Positions 9,137 through 22,678 of a stretch of DNA of 37,017 nt are shown here, piece by piece. The position numbers and the translations under genes are program-made. Source of the stretch: Acidobacteriota bacterium (GTDB lineage Bacteria; Acidobacteriota; Thermoanaerobaculia; UBA5066); the NCBI GenBank assembly GCA_029567505.1, contig JAKPXO010000002.1, positions 1-37,017 on the forward strand. Direction: 5' to 3'. Below the pieces are notes generated by a model that worked only from the letters and a program-made list of their open reading frames with translations, did no database searches and was not told the origin of the DNA. Within the stretch, counting starts at the first letter, position 1, and each line of letters opens with the position of its first letter.

Positions 9137-10431
9137 GCGTCGAGGGCGGCCATCTCGGCGACGAGGGACTCGCGCTCGGCGCGGAGGCGGGCGAGGGCCG
9201 GGCGGCGGACGAGGGCGAGGCCGAGGGCGCGCAGGGCGGCGACCGTCGCCTCCCAGCGCTCGAGGAGGAGGAGCGCGAGGTAGCCGAGGACGGGGAGCGC
9301 GAGGCCGGTGAGGAGGCCGAGCGGGAGGCCCCAGGCGAGCCCGGCCGCCGTCCCGAGCGCGATCCACGTGAGGGGGAAGAAGAGGAACGCGCCGAGGACC
9401 TTGATCGTCGCGACGATGTCGGTGTTCCCGCGGGAGAGGCGCTTCGCGAGCGGACCGACGAGGTTGTAGGCCGGGGCGTGGGCGAGGAGCCCGAGAAGGG
9501 CCGGCGGGGCGAGGAAGAGGGCGACGAGGAGCGCGGCGAGCGTGGAGGCGGCGAGCTCGGCGCGCGAGGCGCCGGAATCGAGCGCACCTGGCGCGAGGCG
9601 GGCCGCCGTGAGGATGGCGCGGAACCTCTCGAGGCGGGCGACGAGGGCCGCGAGCCGTTCCGGCGCGCGGTCGCGAAGGAGCGCGGCCCGCTCGAGGAGG
9701 AGCCGGCGGACGGCGACGCGCGCCTCGAGGCTGCCGTCCCCGGCGGGCAGGAGCGACTCGGCGAACGCGGCGAGCTCGAGCGTCGCCGCGTCGTCGGCCT
9801 GGAGCGTCGCCCCCTCCAGCGCTTCGCGGAGCCGCTCGGTCAGCGCCTTCACGGCCGTGCGCGGCGGCTCCCCCTTCTCGTCGAGCGGGATCGGCTCGAC
9901 GGTAAAGGGCTCGGCGACGTGGAGGAGGGCCGAGCTCCGGAAGAGGTCGCGCGCCTCGTAGGTGAGGCCGGCGGGGACGACGGTGACGGCGCCCTCGGCC
10001 GCGGCGCCGAGGGCGATCCGTGCCGCGCCCGACTTGAGCGGCATCAGGCGCGGCTCGTCGTGCGAGACCCCCTCGGGGAAGAGGGCGAGGACCCCGCCCC
10101 GCTTCAGCATCTCGCGCGCCTTCGCGAAGGTCTCGCGGTTGCGCCGCACGTCGGCGTCGGCGTCCTGCGGCCTGTAGACGGGAATCGAGTCGAACGCCCT
10201 CACGAAGAGCGAGACGAACGGCATCGTGAAGAGCGGCGACTTCGCGAGGAACGAGACGGGGCGGGGCGAGAGGCAGAGGAGGAGGAGCGGGTCCATGAGG
10301 CCGTTCGGGTGGTTCAGGACGAGGATCGTGGGCCCCGCGGCCGGGACCCGGTCGAGGCCGGCCGCCTCGACGTTCCGGTAGAAGACGCGCAGGACGAGGC
10401 GCGAGACGGCGGTCGCGAGGGTGCGGATCAC
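9121..10431 (-). CDS. Glycerolipid acyltransferase (PlsC/GPT2-like) with C-terminal membrane segments
   Basis: The true start is GTG at 10431, overlapping the MFS stop as GTGA; the extra N-terminus in the ORF track reads through the neighbour. The 436-residue protein has the acyltransferase motif NHPNGLMD (H41, D47). This is the wider H-x5-D spacing typical of GPT2/SCT1-like enzymes and some bacterial relatives, rather than H-x4-D. FPEG follows near residue 118, with SGAARIAL after it. The C-terminal half (~270-410) holds several hydrophobic segments that would anchor it in the inner membrane. It should transfer an acyl chain from acyl-CoA or acyl-ACP to glycerol-3-phosphate or a lysolipid; which one is not readable. 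Coupling to a Spinster-like carrier hints at lysophospholipid re-acylation. Confidence 0.85.
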   Translation of the reverse strand: MIRTLATAVSRLVLRVFYRNVEAAGLDRVPAAGPTILVLNHPNGLMDPLLLLCLSPRPVSFLAKSPLFTMPFVSLFVRAFDSIPVYRPQDADADVRRNRETFAKAREMLKRGGVLALFPEGVSHDEPRLMPLKSGAARIALGAAAEGAVTVVPAGLTYEARDLFRSSALLHVAEPFTVEPIPLDEKGEPPRTAVKALTERLREALEGATLQADDAATLELAAFAESLLPAGDGSLEARVAVRRLLLERAALLRDRAPERLAALVARLERFRAILTAARLAPGALDSGASRAELAASTLAALLVALFLAPPALLGLLAHAPAYNLVGPLAKRLSRGNTDIVATIKVLGAFLFFPLTWIALGTAAGLAWGLPLGLLTGLALPVLGYLALLLLERWEATVAALRALGLALVRRPALARLRAERESLVAEMAALDAECRV

Positions 10432-11684
10432 GCGCGCCGCCCCGTGAGCGCGCCCCAGGTCCAGATCGCGCCCCCCACGAGGAACGCGGCCGGGACGAGG
10501 AGGACGGCGTTGGCGAGCGTGGACGCGTCGGAGACGGCGCCGAGGAGCGGAGGGGACGGGACGTCGCCGAGGACGTGGATCGTGAAGTTGCACGCCGCGA
10601 CCGCCGCCGCCCGCTGCCACGGGAGGACGTCGTTGACGATCGCGGAGTTGATCGGCCCCGTGGAGGCGAAGACGAGGAGCTGCGCGACGACGAGGGCCGG
10701 GAAGTAGACGCCCGGCGCCGCGGCCGTGAGCGCGACGACGGCGAACGGGACGGCGAGGAGCGTGGCGACGCCGGAGACCCAGAGGTAGGCCTCCTTCGTC
10801 CTCTTCAGGAGGGCGTCGCCGAGGAAGCCTCCGGCGAACGTGCCGACGAAGCCGGTGACGACGACGACGAGGCCGAACCGGATGGTGGCCGTCTCCTTCG
10901 GCACGCCCCGCACCCGCTCGAGGAACGCGGGCATCCAGAACGCCATCGCGCCGAGGCCGAACGTGTAGGCGGCGTAGCCGAGGACGGCGAGCCGGAAGGG
11001 ACGGTTCTTCGCGAGGGCGAGGTAGGAGGACCAGCCGGAGTCCTTCGGCGTCCCCGGGGGCGGCGCCTCGGCGGCGTCCGTCACGCCACGTGGCGGGTCG
11101 GGGAGCGTCAGCGCGAGGAGGGCGAGGAGGAGCCCGGGGAGGCCGGCGACGTAGAACGCGGCGCGCCAGCCGAGGTGCGTGTCGGCGAGGCCGCCGACGA
11201 CGTAGCCGAGCGCGGAGCCGATCGGGATCGCGCAGAAGAAGATCGCGTAGACGCGCCCCCGCTTCTCCCTCGGGAAATAGTCGGCGAGGAGGCTCGGGGC
11301 GATCGTGCCGTAGGCCGCCTCGCCGATGCCGACGGCCGCCCGCGCCGCGAAGAGCGACGCGAAGCTCCGAGCGAGACCCGCGGCCGCCGTGGCGAGGCTC
11401 CAGACGAAGACGCCGAGCGCGAGGAGGCGCGGGCGGGAGCCGCGGTCGCCGAGGACGCCGAAGAACGGCGAGGCGACCATGTAGACGACGATGAAGCCGG
11501 TCATCAGCGCGCCGGCCTGCGTGTCGGTCAGCCGCAGCTCGGAATTCCGCAGGCTCTCGACGAGCGAGGCGACGACGAACCGGTCGAGGTAGTTGAAGAG
11601 GTTGACGAGCGTGAGGATGGCGAGGCCCCGCGCCGCGAGGCGGGCGGTCACGGCGCCGGGGGCGTCCGGAGGGGTCGGGCTCAT
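10428..11684 (-). CDS. Spinster-like MFS transporter
   Basis: This 418-residue, 12-helix major facilitator carrier sits in the inner membrane. The first helix has FNYLDRF, followed by the A-motif-like GVLGDRGSR loop, GIGEAAYGTIAPSLL and the AIPIGSALGYVVGG helix. These match the Spinster (Spns) branch of the MFS. A cytosolic linker rich in Pro and Gly (~195-220) separates the two six-helix halves. Animal Spns proteins move sphingosine-1-phosphate or lysophospholipids; bacterial substrates are mostly unknown. The overlap with the acyltransferase start implies coupled translation. The gene is divergent from the flavoprotein at 11771; a TGTAAA stretch in the 86-base gap could be its -10. Confidence 0.85.
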   Translation of the reverse strand: MSPTPPDAPGAVTARLAARGLAILTLVNLFNYLDRFVVASLVESLRNSELRLTDTQAGALMTGFIVVYMVASPFFGVLGDRGSRPRLLALGVFVWSLATAAAGLARSFASLFAARAAVGIGEAAYGTIAPSLLADYFPREKRGRVYAIFFCAIPIGSALGYVVGGLADTHLGWRAAFYVAGLPGLLLALLALTLPDPPRGVTDAAEAPPPGTPKDSGWSSYLALAKNRPFRLAVLGYAAYTFGLGAMAFWMPAFLERVRGVPKETATIRFGLVVVVTGFVGTFAGGFLGDALLKRTKEAYLWVSGVATLLAVPFAVVALTAAAPGVYFPALVVAQLLVFASTGPINSAIVNDVLPWQRAAAVAACNFTIHVLGDVPSPPLLGAVSDASTLANAVLLVPAAFLVGGAIWTWGALTGRRA

Positions 11685-11770
11685 GCGGGGCGGCGACGTT
11701 TTACACGATCCCGGCGCGCGATGCTCTTCCGCGCGGGACGGGGCGCGGAAGGGGTGAGACGATCGGCGCG

Positions 11771-12943
11771 GTGGACGCGGACGTCGTCGTCGTCGGCGCC
11801 GGGGTGGTCGGTCTCGCCACTGCGGCGGAGCTCTCTCGCGCGGGGCTCTCGGTCGTGGTGGCCGAGCGCCACCCGGGACCGGGGCGCGAGACGAGCTCCC
11901 GCAACAGCCAGGTCCTCCACGCGGGGCTCTACTACCCGCCCGGGTCGCGGAAGGCGCGGCTCTGCGTCGCCGGGAACCGGAACCTCGCGGCCTTCTGCGA
12001 GGCGCACGGCGTCCCGTTCCGGCGGACGGGGAAGTGGCTCCTCGCGCTCGAGGACGGGGAGGAGGAGCGCCTCGCCCAGATCGTCACCGCGGGGAGGGAG
12101 AACGGCGCTCTCCTCGAGGAGGTTTCTCTCTCTCGCTTCCGCGAGGAGGAGCCTCACGTCCGCGCGACGGCGGCCGTCCTCTCGCCCTCGACCGGGATCC
12201 TCGACGTCCACGGCCTGTTCCGCGTGTTCCGGGCGGTCGCGGAGGAGAACGGCGCGCTCTTCGCGTTCCGCCACGTGCTGAAGGCGGCCGCGCCGGCGCG
12301 CGGCGGGTACGAGCTCGTCTTCGTCGACCCGTCGGGCGAGGAGGTCCGCCTCTCGACGCCGCGCGTCGTCAACGCCGCCGGACTCGACGCCGACGTCGTC
12401 GCCGCGATGCCCGGGCTCGACGTCGATGCCGCGGGCTACCGCCAGACCTGGACGAAGGGGAGCTACTTCCGCGTCCGATCCTCCCGCCGCCATCTCGCGC
12501 GCCGCCTCCTCTACCCGGTGATGCCGCACGGCTACGGAAGCGTCCTCGGCATCCACCTGACCGTCGACCTCGACGGGGAGCTGAAGCTCGGACCCGACGT
12601 CGAGCCGCTCGAGGAGCGCCGCGCGGACTATGCGGTCGACGAATCGCGGCGCGGGGCCTTCCTCGCCGCGGCGCGCCGCTACCTCCCCGCGCTCGTCGCG
12701 GACGACCTCTCACCCGACCAGTCCGGCATCCGCGCGCGCCTCGAGGTGATCGGCGCGCCGTTCCGCGACTTCGTCGTCGCCGAGGAGTCGGAGCGGGGGC
12801 TGCCGGGATGGGTGAACCTCGTCGGCATCGAGTCGCCCGGGCTCACCTGCTGTCTCGAGCTCGCACGCCAGGTGCGGGAGCTCCTGGTCCCGGCTTCGGG
12901 AGGCCGCGCGGTCGCGGCCAGGTCGGCGGCCTCCCGGTCGTGA
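11771..12943 (+). CDS. lhgO: FAD-dependent oxidoreductase, L-2-hydroxyglutarate oxidase family
   Basis: The 390-residue protein begins at GTG with a Rossmann FAD-binding fingerprint, VVVGAGVVGLATA. This is followed by SSRNSQVLHAGLYYPPGS, the signature of L-2-hydroxyglutarate dehydrogenases/oxidases (LhgO, L2HGDH), and KARLCVAGN. The C-terminus has the second flavin contact, VNLVGIESPGLT. It would oxidise L-2-hydroxyglutarate to 2-oxoglutarate and pass electrons to quinone or oxygen. It stands alone between a divergent transporter and a convergent unknown operon. No clear Shine-Dalgarno sequence sits at the right distance, and the ~15-base-upstream AAGGGG is too far to be ideal. Other DAO-family substrates (glycerol-3-phosphate, amino acids) are less likely given the YYPP motif. 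Confidence 0.85.
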   Translation: MDADVVVVGAGVVGLATAAELSRAGLSVVVAERHPGPGRETSSRNSQVLHAGLYYPPGSRKARLCVAGNRNLAAFCEAHGVPFRRTGKWLLALEDGEEERLAQIVTAGRENGALLEEVSLSRFREEEPHVRATAAVLSPSTGILDVHGLFRVFRAVAEENGALFAFRHVLKAAAPARGGYELVFVDPSGEEVRLSTPRVVNAAGLDADVVAAMPGLDVDAAGYRQTWTKGSYFRVRSSRRHLARRLLYPVMPHGYGSVLGIHLTVDLDGELKLGPDVEPLEERRADYAVDESRRGAFLAAARRYLPALVADDLSPDQSGIRARLEVIGAPFRDFVVAEESERGLPGWVNLVGIESPGLTCCLELARQVRELLVPASGGRAVAARSAASRS

Positions 12944-12952
12944 AGGCGGCGA

Positions 12953-12975
12953 GGCGCCGCCCGCCGGGCGGCGCC
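12953..12975. terminator. Perfect hairpin between convergent genes
   Basis: GGCGCCGCCC (12953-12962) and GGGCGGCGCC (12966-12975) form a perfect 10-bp stem with a 3-base loop. It lies in the 36-base gap between the lhgO stop and the stop of the 144-residue minus-strand gene. No T-run is present on either side. Confidence 0.6.
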
Positions 12976-12979
12976 GGGC

Positions 12980-13414
12980 TCACTCCTTCGGCTCGATCGG
13001 CGAGAGGATGACCGTCTTCTCCCCCTCGCGTCCCGGGATGGTCTGGAGCGGCGCCGTCACGGAGGTCCGCTCGCCGACCGGCGGCCGAACGGGCGGCGGC
13101 GCCGGAGCGAACGGCTCGGGGACCGGCGGCGGAGCCGTGACGACGGGCGCCGGGGGAGGAGCGGCGTGCGCCTGCGGCGGAGGCGTCGGGATCGGGACCG
13201 TCGAGGGGGAGGCGAGCCGGTCGGGGACCGGCATCGGCTGGGAGCCGGACGTCTCGAGCCGCTTGCTCCCGCGCATCAGCCGGAGGGTCTTGAACCGGTC
13301 CTCGTCCAGGAGCCCGTTCATCGGGTACTCCTGGCGCGACGCGAGGATCTCGACGGCGTCGAGAGGGGAGAGGCCGAGCTCCTGGGCGGCGTCGCCGATC
13401 CACTTCACGGTCAT
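12980..13414 (-). CDS. Unrecognised 144-residue protein: small helical head plus proline-rich tail
   Basis: I do not recognise this protein. Residues 1-55 look like a compact helical domain (KWIGDAAQELGLSPLDAVEIL), somewhat like the small helix-turn-helix or IF2-N type modules that recognise nucleic acid or protein. Residues ~57-115 are dominated by Pro and Ala and should be disordered. The last part is short and charged (EKTVILSPIEPKE). A GGAGG site lies five bases before the ATG. It starts 12 bases after the stop of the coiled-coil gene and reads in the same direction, so the two form an operon. The opposite-strand frames here are low-complexity shadows. Confidence 0.72.
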   Translation of the reverse strand: MTVKWIGDAAQELGLSPLDAVEILASRQEYPMNGLLDEDRFKTLRLMRGSKRLETSGSQPMPVPDRLASPSTVPIPTPPPQAHAAPPPAPVVTAPPPVPEPFAPAPPPVRPPVGERTSVTAPLQTIPGREGEKTVILSPIEPKE

Positions 13415-13426
13415 GGCAGCCTCCGG

Positions 13427-14347
13427 TCAGATGCCGCGGGCGTCGCCGCGGGGAAAGACCGCCGAAGCGATCTCGGGCTCGAGGAAGACTCCGGTCAGCT
13501 CGCACGGGACGCCGGCCGCTGCGGCGCCCTTCCGCAGCCCGTCCTCGACGGCGAGGAAGAGGTCGAGCGCGACCTCGTCGGCGGGGCGGGAGCCGGCCGG
13601 CTGCTCGTAGACGACGACGCCGTCCGACCGGCGCGGCCGCGGCACTCCGGGGCCGATCTTCTCGACGACCGACGCGTACGACGCGTACAGGAGAAGGGCC
13701 GAGAGGTCGTGCGGCCCGGAGACGTCGGCTTCGTCGGGGAGGCCGACCGCGACGACGGCGGTCGGCTCGCCCTCCTCGAGAGTCGAGTAGACGACGGTCG
13801 CCTTGAAGACCCCATCGGGCACGGGAGGCGGCGCGACGAGCGGGCCGATCCGCGCCATCAGGTCCTGCCGCTCCTTCATCAGCGCCTTGCGGGCCGCGTC
13901 GGGGATCGGCGTCCCGGTGTCTTTCAGGAACGCCTCGATCTGGAAGAAGTTGTCCATCATCCGGCCGGTGTCGGCCTCGGCGAGGAGGCGCGTGCGCTCC
14001 CCTTCGAACGTGCCGCGGAGCTGACGGAACTCCTCCGCGATCCGGAAACCGTCGGCACGGTCGTGCGCGAGCCCCGACCGGACCGCGTCGACCTTGCGCT
14101 CGTGTGTGTCCCGGTCGTGCGCCTCGCGGCGGGCCTCCAGGTCGAGGAGGAGCTCCTCCGTCCGGGCCACGTCCTCGGCGAGCCGACGGAGCTCCTCCTC
14201 CAGCATTCCGATCTCGTCCCGTTTGCGCCGCGCCTCCGCGCCGAGCTCCTCGATGCGGAGCCGGTGGGACTGCGCTTCCTGGCGAACCGTCGCGAGGGCG
14301 GAGCGCCGGTCGGCGTCGATCCGGAGAAAGTCCTTCAGGAGGCCCAT
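13427..14347 (-). CDS. Unrecognised coiled-coil protein with a globular C-terminal domain
   Basis: I chose the second ATG (14347, GLLKDF follows): AAGGAG ends six bases before it, but directly abuts the first ATG at 14353. That gives 306 residues. Residues ~15-150 are a long charged helix with heptad-like spacing (EELRRLAEDVARTEELLLDLEARR), strongly suggesting a coiled coil. Residues ~180-300 look globular, with b-strand-like stretches (ATVVYSTLEEG, TAVVAVGLPDE). There is no signal peptide or membrane segment, so it should be cytoplasmic. It is the first gene of a two-gene operon with the proline-rich protein. Function unknown; a scaffold or assembly role would fit but is a guess. Confidence 0.75.
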   Translation of the reverse strand: MGLLKDFLRIDADRRSALATVRQEAQSHRLRIEELGAEARRKRDEIGMLEEELRRLAEDVARTEELLLDLEARREAHDRDTHERKVDAVRSGLAHDRADGFRIAEEFRQLRGTFEGERTRLLAEADTGRMMDNFFQIEAFLKDTGTPIPDAARKALMKERQDLMARIGPLVAPPPVPDGVFKATVVYSTLEEGEPTAVVAVGLPDEADVSGPHDLSALLLYASYASVVEKIGPGVPRPRRSDGVVVYEQPAGSRPADEVALDLFLAVEDGLRKGAAAAGVPCELTGVFLEPEIASAVFPRGDARGI

Positions 14348-14353
14348 CGCCAT

Positions 14354-14481
14354 CTCCTTGAGTCGGGAGTCCCGGGGAGTCCGGGAAGTCTATACCGGGG
14401 CGCGGGCGGGACTCGACCGGGAAGCCGCCGGGACGCGCCCTTCGGGCGCTCGCCTACACTTCCCGCCCGACGGAGGACGCC
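14354..14481. promoter_or_regulatory. Divergent promoter region with AGTC repeats and a UUCG hairpin
   Basis: This 128-base gap separates the coiled-coil operon (minus) from the ferredoxin gene (plus). On the minus strand TATAGACT (14387-14394) is a good -10 candidate. On the plus strand TACACT (14455-14460) lies 21 bases before the ATG, which also has GGAGG. Four AGTC copies occur at 14361, 14368, 14378 and 14387. A small hairpin, GCGCCC-TTC-GGGCGC (14435-14449), precedes TACACT. Confidence 0.4.
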
Positions 14482-14877
14482 ATGGACGGCAAGCCGCTCG
14501 GAGAGGCCGAGATCATCGCCCGCAAGCTCGAGAGGGCCGGCGTCGACGTCGCCCGCCGGCACGTCTTCCTCTGCGCGGATCGCGAGAACCCGAAGTGCGC
14601 CGACGCGGAACGCGCGATGGCCGCGTGGACGCACCTGAAGGACGGCCTCAAGCGACGGGGCCTCTCGGAGAGGGGAGGCGTCCTACGGACCCGGGTCGGC
14701 TGCCTTCGGGTCTGCGAGAGGGGGCCGATCGCCGTCATCTACCCCGAGGGGATCTGGTACCGGGCCTGCGATCCGCCGGTCCTCGACAGGATCATGGACG
14801 AGCATCTCGTTGGCGGGAGACCCGTGGAGGAGTTCGTCATCGCCCGACACTCTCTGCCGGGCGGCGACGGAGACTGA
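14482..14877 (+). CDS. Thioredoxin-like [2Fe-2S] ferredoxin
   Basis: The 131-residue protein has the fold signature of Shethna/NuoE-like thioredoxin ferredoxins: HVFLC at the first strand (C31), a second Cys at C39, then GCLRVC (C74, C78) followed by GPIAVIYPEGIWY. The C-terminus ends with the usual RIMDEHLVGGRPVEE helix. Four cysteines in this order bind one [2Fe-2S] cluster. Compared with the classic C-x10-12-C spacing, the first pair is closer (C-x7-C). These proteins are soluble electron carriers of often unknown partner; nothing next to it names one. Start ATG has GGAGG five bases upstream. It is a single gene, convergent with miaE. Confidence 0.85.
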   Translation: MDGKPLGEAEIIARKLERAGVDVARRHVFLCADRENPKCADAERAMAAWTHLKDGLKRRGLSERGGVLRTRVGCLRVCERGPIAVIYPEGIWYRACDPPVLDRIMDEHLVGGRPVEEFVIARHSLPGGDGD

Positions 14878-14890
14878 CGGACGAAGGCGA

Positions 14891-15481
14891 TCACGCCCCG
14901 GAGTGGACGGCGACCGGCGAGGTCGGCGCGCCCGCGATCGCGCGCGCCTCGACGTCGAGGAGCTCCTCGAGCCGGGCCGCCGTCGCCTCCCTTCCGGCGT
15001 GTCGCTCGGCGAGCTCGAGGTACGCCGGCCCGTGCCGCTCCTCGGCGGCCGCGAGCTCGACGTAGAGCTTCGCGAGGCGCGGCTCCGCGGCGAGCCGCGG
15101 CACGAGCGCGAGGAACCTCTCGTGGCTCCGGGCCTCGACGAGGGCGCCGCAGAGGAGGAGGTCGAGCCCCTGCTCCGGCTCGCGCCCGGCGCGTCCGGCG
15201 GCCCGCAGCACCGAGACGTAGGCGTTCGCGCGGCGCGTGCCGACTCTCGCGCCGAGTCGCCGCGCCTCCCGCATCGCCTTCCGGAAGTGGCGCAGCTCCT
15301 CCGCGGCGAGGGCCGAGAGGCGGTCGACGAGCAGCGGGTCGCCGGGGTAGCGCCCGACGAGGGCGAGGGCGAAGACGGCGGCCTGAAGCTCGCACGCCGC
15401 GTGGTCGGCGACGAGCTCGGGAAGGCGGGCCGCGGCCCTCTCCGCCCAGGACCCGGGAGTCTTCGTGCGGAGCGGGATCAC
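14891..15481 (-). CDS. miaE: tRNA-(ms2io6A)-hydroxylase MiaE
   Basis: This 196-residue diiron enzyme hydroxylates the isopentenyl group of 2-methylthio-isopentenyl-adenosine at tRNA position 37. The four-helix ligand set is visible: E31 in ACELQAAVFAL, E62 and H65 in AAEELRHFRK, E117 in VEARSHERF, and E147 with H150 in AAEERHGPAY. Length fits the family. The start is a GTG overlapping the upstream membrane-protein stop as GTGA. It therefore ends a four-gene minus-strand run after a DUF454 protein, an M1 peptidase and a membrane protein, an unusual context for a tRNA hydroxylase. MiaA and MiaB, needed to make its substrate, are not in this window. Confidence 0.9.
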   Translation of the reverse strand: MIPLRTKTPGSWAERAAARLPELVADHAACELQAAVFALALVGRYPGDPLLVDRLSALAAEELRHFRKAMREARRLGARVGTRRANAYVSVLRAAGRAGREPEQGLDLLLCGALVEARSHERFLALVPRLAAEPRLAKLYVELAAAEERHGPAYLELAERHAGREATAARLEELLDVEARAIAGAPTSPVAVHSGA

Positions 15482-16445
15482 GACTCGATCTTCGCAGGCG
15501 CCGGGCGAGAGGCCTCGCGCGCCCCGCGCATCCAGGCGGAGGCGGCTCCGAGGTGGGCCGTTCGCGATGCGATCCGGAGGAGGACGACGACCTGCTGCCC
15601 GGCGACGAGGGTCGCGAGGAGGCGGAGGTCGCCGCCGCCCAGGGACGGCGCGAAGAGGAGCCAGAGGGCGAGCGGGAGGAGCGCCGTCGCGCCGAAGGCG
15701 ACCTCGAGGAGGAGCGCCTTCACGGGGCGGCCGAGGACGAAGCCGAGCCCCGCGCCCAGGGCGGCGAGAGGGTTCACGGAGCGCGAGAGGCCGAGCGCGG
15801 CGCGCGACTGCGCGACGACGGCCCGGATCGCGCCGGCCGCGAGGAGGAAGGCGCCGAGCCGGAGGAGCGAGAGGCCGGTCCTCTCCTGGTCCCAGCGGAG
15901 GTCGGGCGAGAGCGTCGCGGCGCGCGGGAGCTCCACGAAGACCCAGAACGCGCCGAGGATCCCGGCGAGGCCGAGGAGGCCGAGGACGAGCGACGGAAGG
16001 CCGAGCCTCACCACGTCCGAGAGGAACGCGGCGAGGCTGCCGCGGTCCCTCTCCGAAGCGAAGCGGCCGGCGAAGCCGCCCGCGAGGAGGCCCGAGAGCG
16101 CGGCGTGCAGCAGGCCCGCGGTGAGAAGGCCCGCGAGGGGTCCGGAGAGGAGCGGCAGCTCCTCGAGAAGGAGCTCCCCCCGCCCGAGCGCCTCGAGGCG
16201 CGCCCTCCCGCCGAGGAGCCCGGACTCGGCACGGAGGAGGTGCGCTTCGAGGACGAGGTCCCGGCCGTTCGCGAGCGGCGCGGCCGTCGGCCGCTCGTCG
16301 AGCAGGTCGTGGAGGCGCGAGGCGAGCGGCGCGGTCACGACGAGCGCGAGCGCGGCGTTCAGCGCGAGGGCCAGGAGGAGCGCCTTCCAGGTCCGTGCAG
16401 CCGAGAGGAGTCCCCTCGCCCAGAGGACGGGGAGCGCATCGCCCT

Positions 16446-16449
<4 letters not shown>
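15478..16449 (-). CDS. Polytopic membrane protein of unknown function
   Basis: The 323-residue protein has about six predicted membrane segments: ALLLALALNAALALVVTA near the N-terminus, LAGLLTAGLLHAALSGLLAGG near 110, SLVLGLLGLAGILGAFWVF near 155, LRLGAFLLAAGAIRAVVA near 200, and two more before the C-terminus. A roughly 65-residue soluble loop follows the first helix. I do not recognise the family; general shape resembles uncharacterised membrane proteins found beside peptidases or ABC permeases, but no ATPase is nearby. It starts at GTG overlapping the M1 peptidase stop, and its own stop overlaps the MiaE start, so all three are translationally linked. Confidence 0.8.
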
Positions 16450-22403
<5,954 letters not shown>

Positions 22404-22438
22404 AATCTTCTCGAGCCCGACGAGCGAGGAGGAGCCGA

Positions 22439-22654
22439 ATGGACATCCCGGCGAAGGTCTACATCACCTGCCCCAGCGCGGAGCTGAAGAAGCAGCCCGG
22501 GACGCTCATCGCCGTTTCGGCGAACGGCTACTACGAGGTCCACGTGCAGTTCGGGTCGAACACGCACGCGATGCTCCTCCCGATCACCGAAACGGCGCTC
22601 CTGAACGCCGAGCCGGTGCTCACGCCGCCGGCGGGCTTCGAGCTCGAACGGTAA
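22439..22654 (+). CDS. Unrecognised 71-residue protein
   Basis: This gene is hidden at the end of a longer shadow frame in the ORF track. It starts at ATG with GAGGAGG at good distance and ends at TAA. The sequence (MDIPAKVYITCPSAEL, then GTLIAVSANGYYEVHVQFG) is b-strand rich with no membrane segment and looks like a compact b-barrel-like fold. I do not recognise it. It follows the NtrC-type regulator by 35 bases on the same strand and is convergent with ppk, 24 bases away. The separation from the low-complexity shadow frames and the good ribosome site make it convincing. Confidence 0.75.
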   Translation: MDIPAKVYITCPSAELKKQPGTLIAVSANGYYEVHVQFGSNTHAMLLPITETALLNAEPVLTPPAGFELER

Positions 22655-22678
22655 GCGGGGGACCCGTCCCCGCTCGGG

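Noticed and set aside
13008-14638. Plus-strand frames opposite the coiled-coil/proline-rich operon
   Set aside because: Gly-, Arg- or Ser-rich composition with no ribosome site; the minus strand has good ribosome sites and protein-like sequence.
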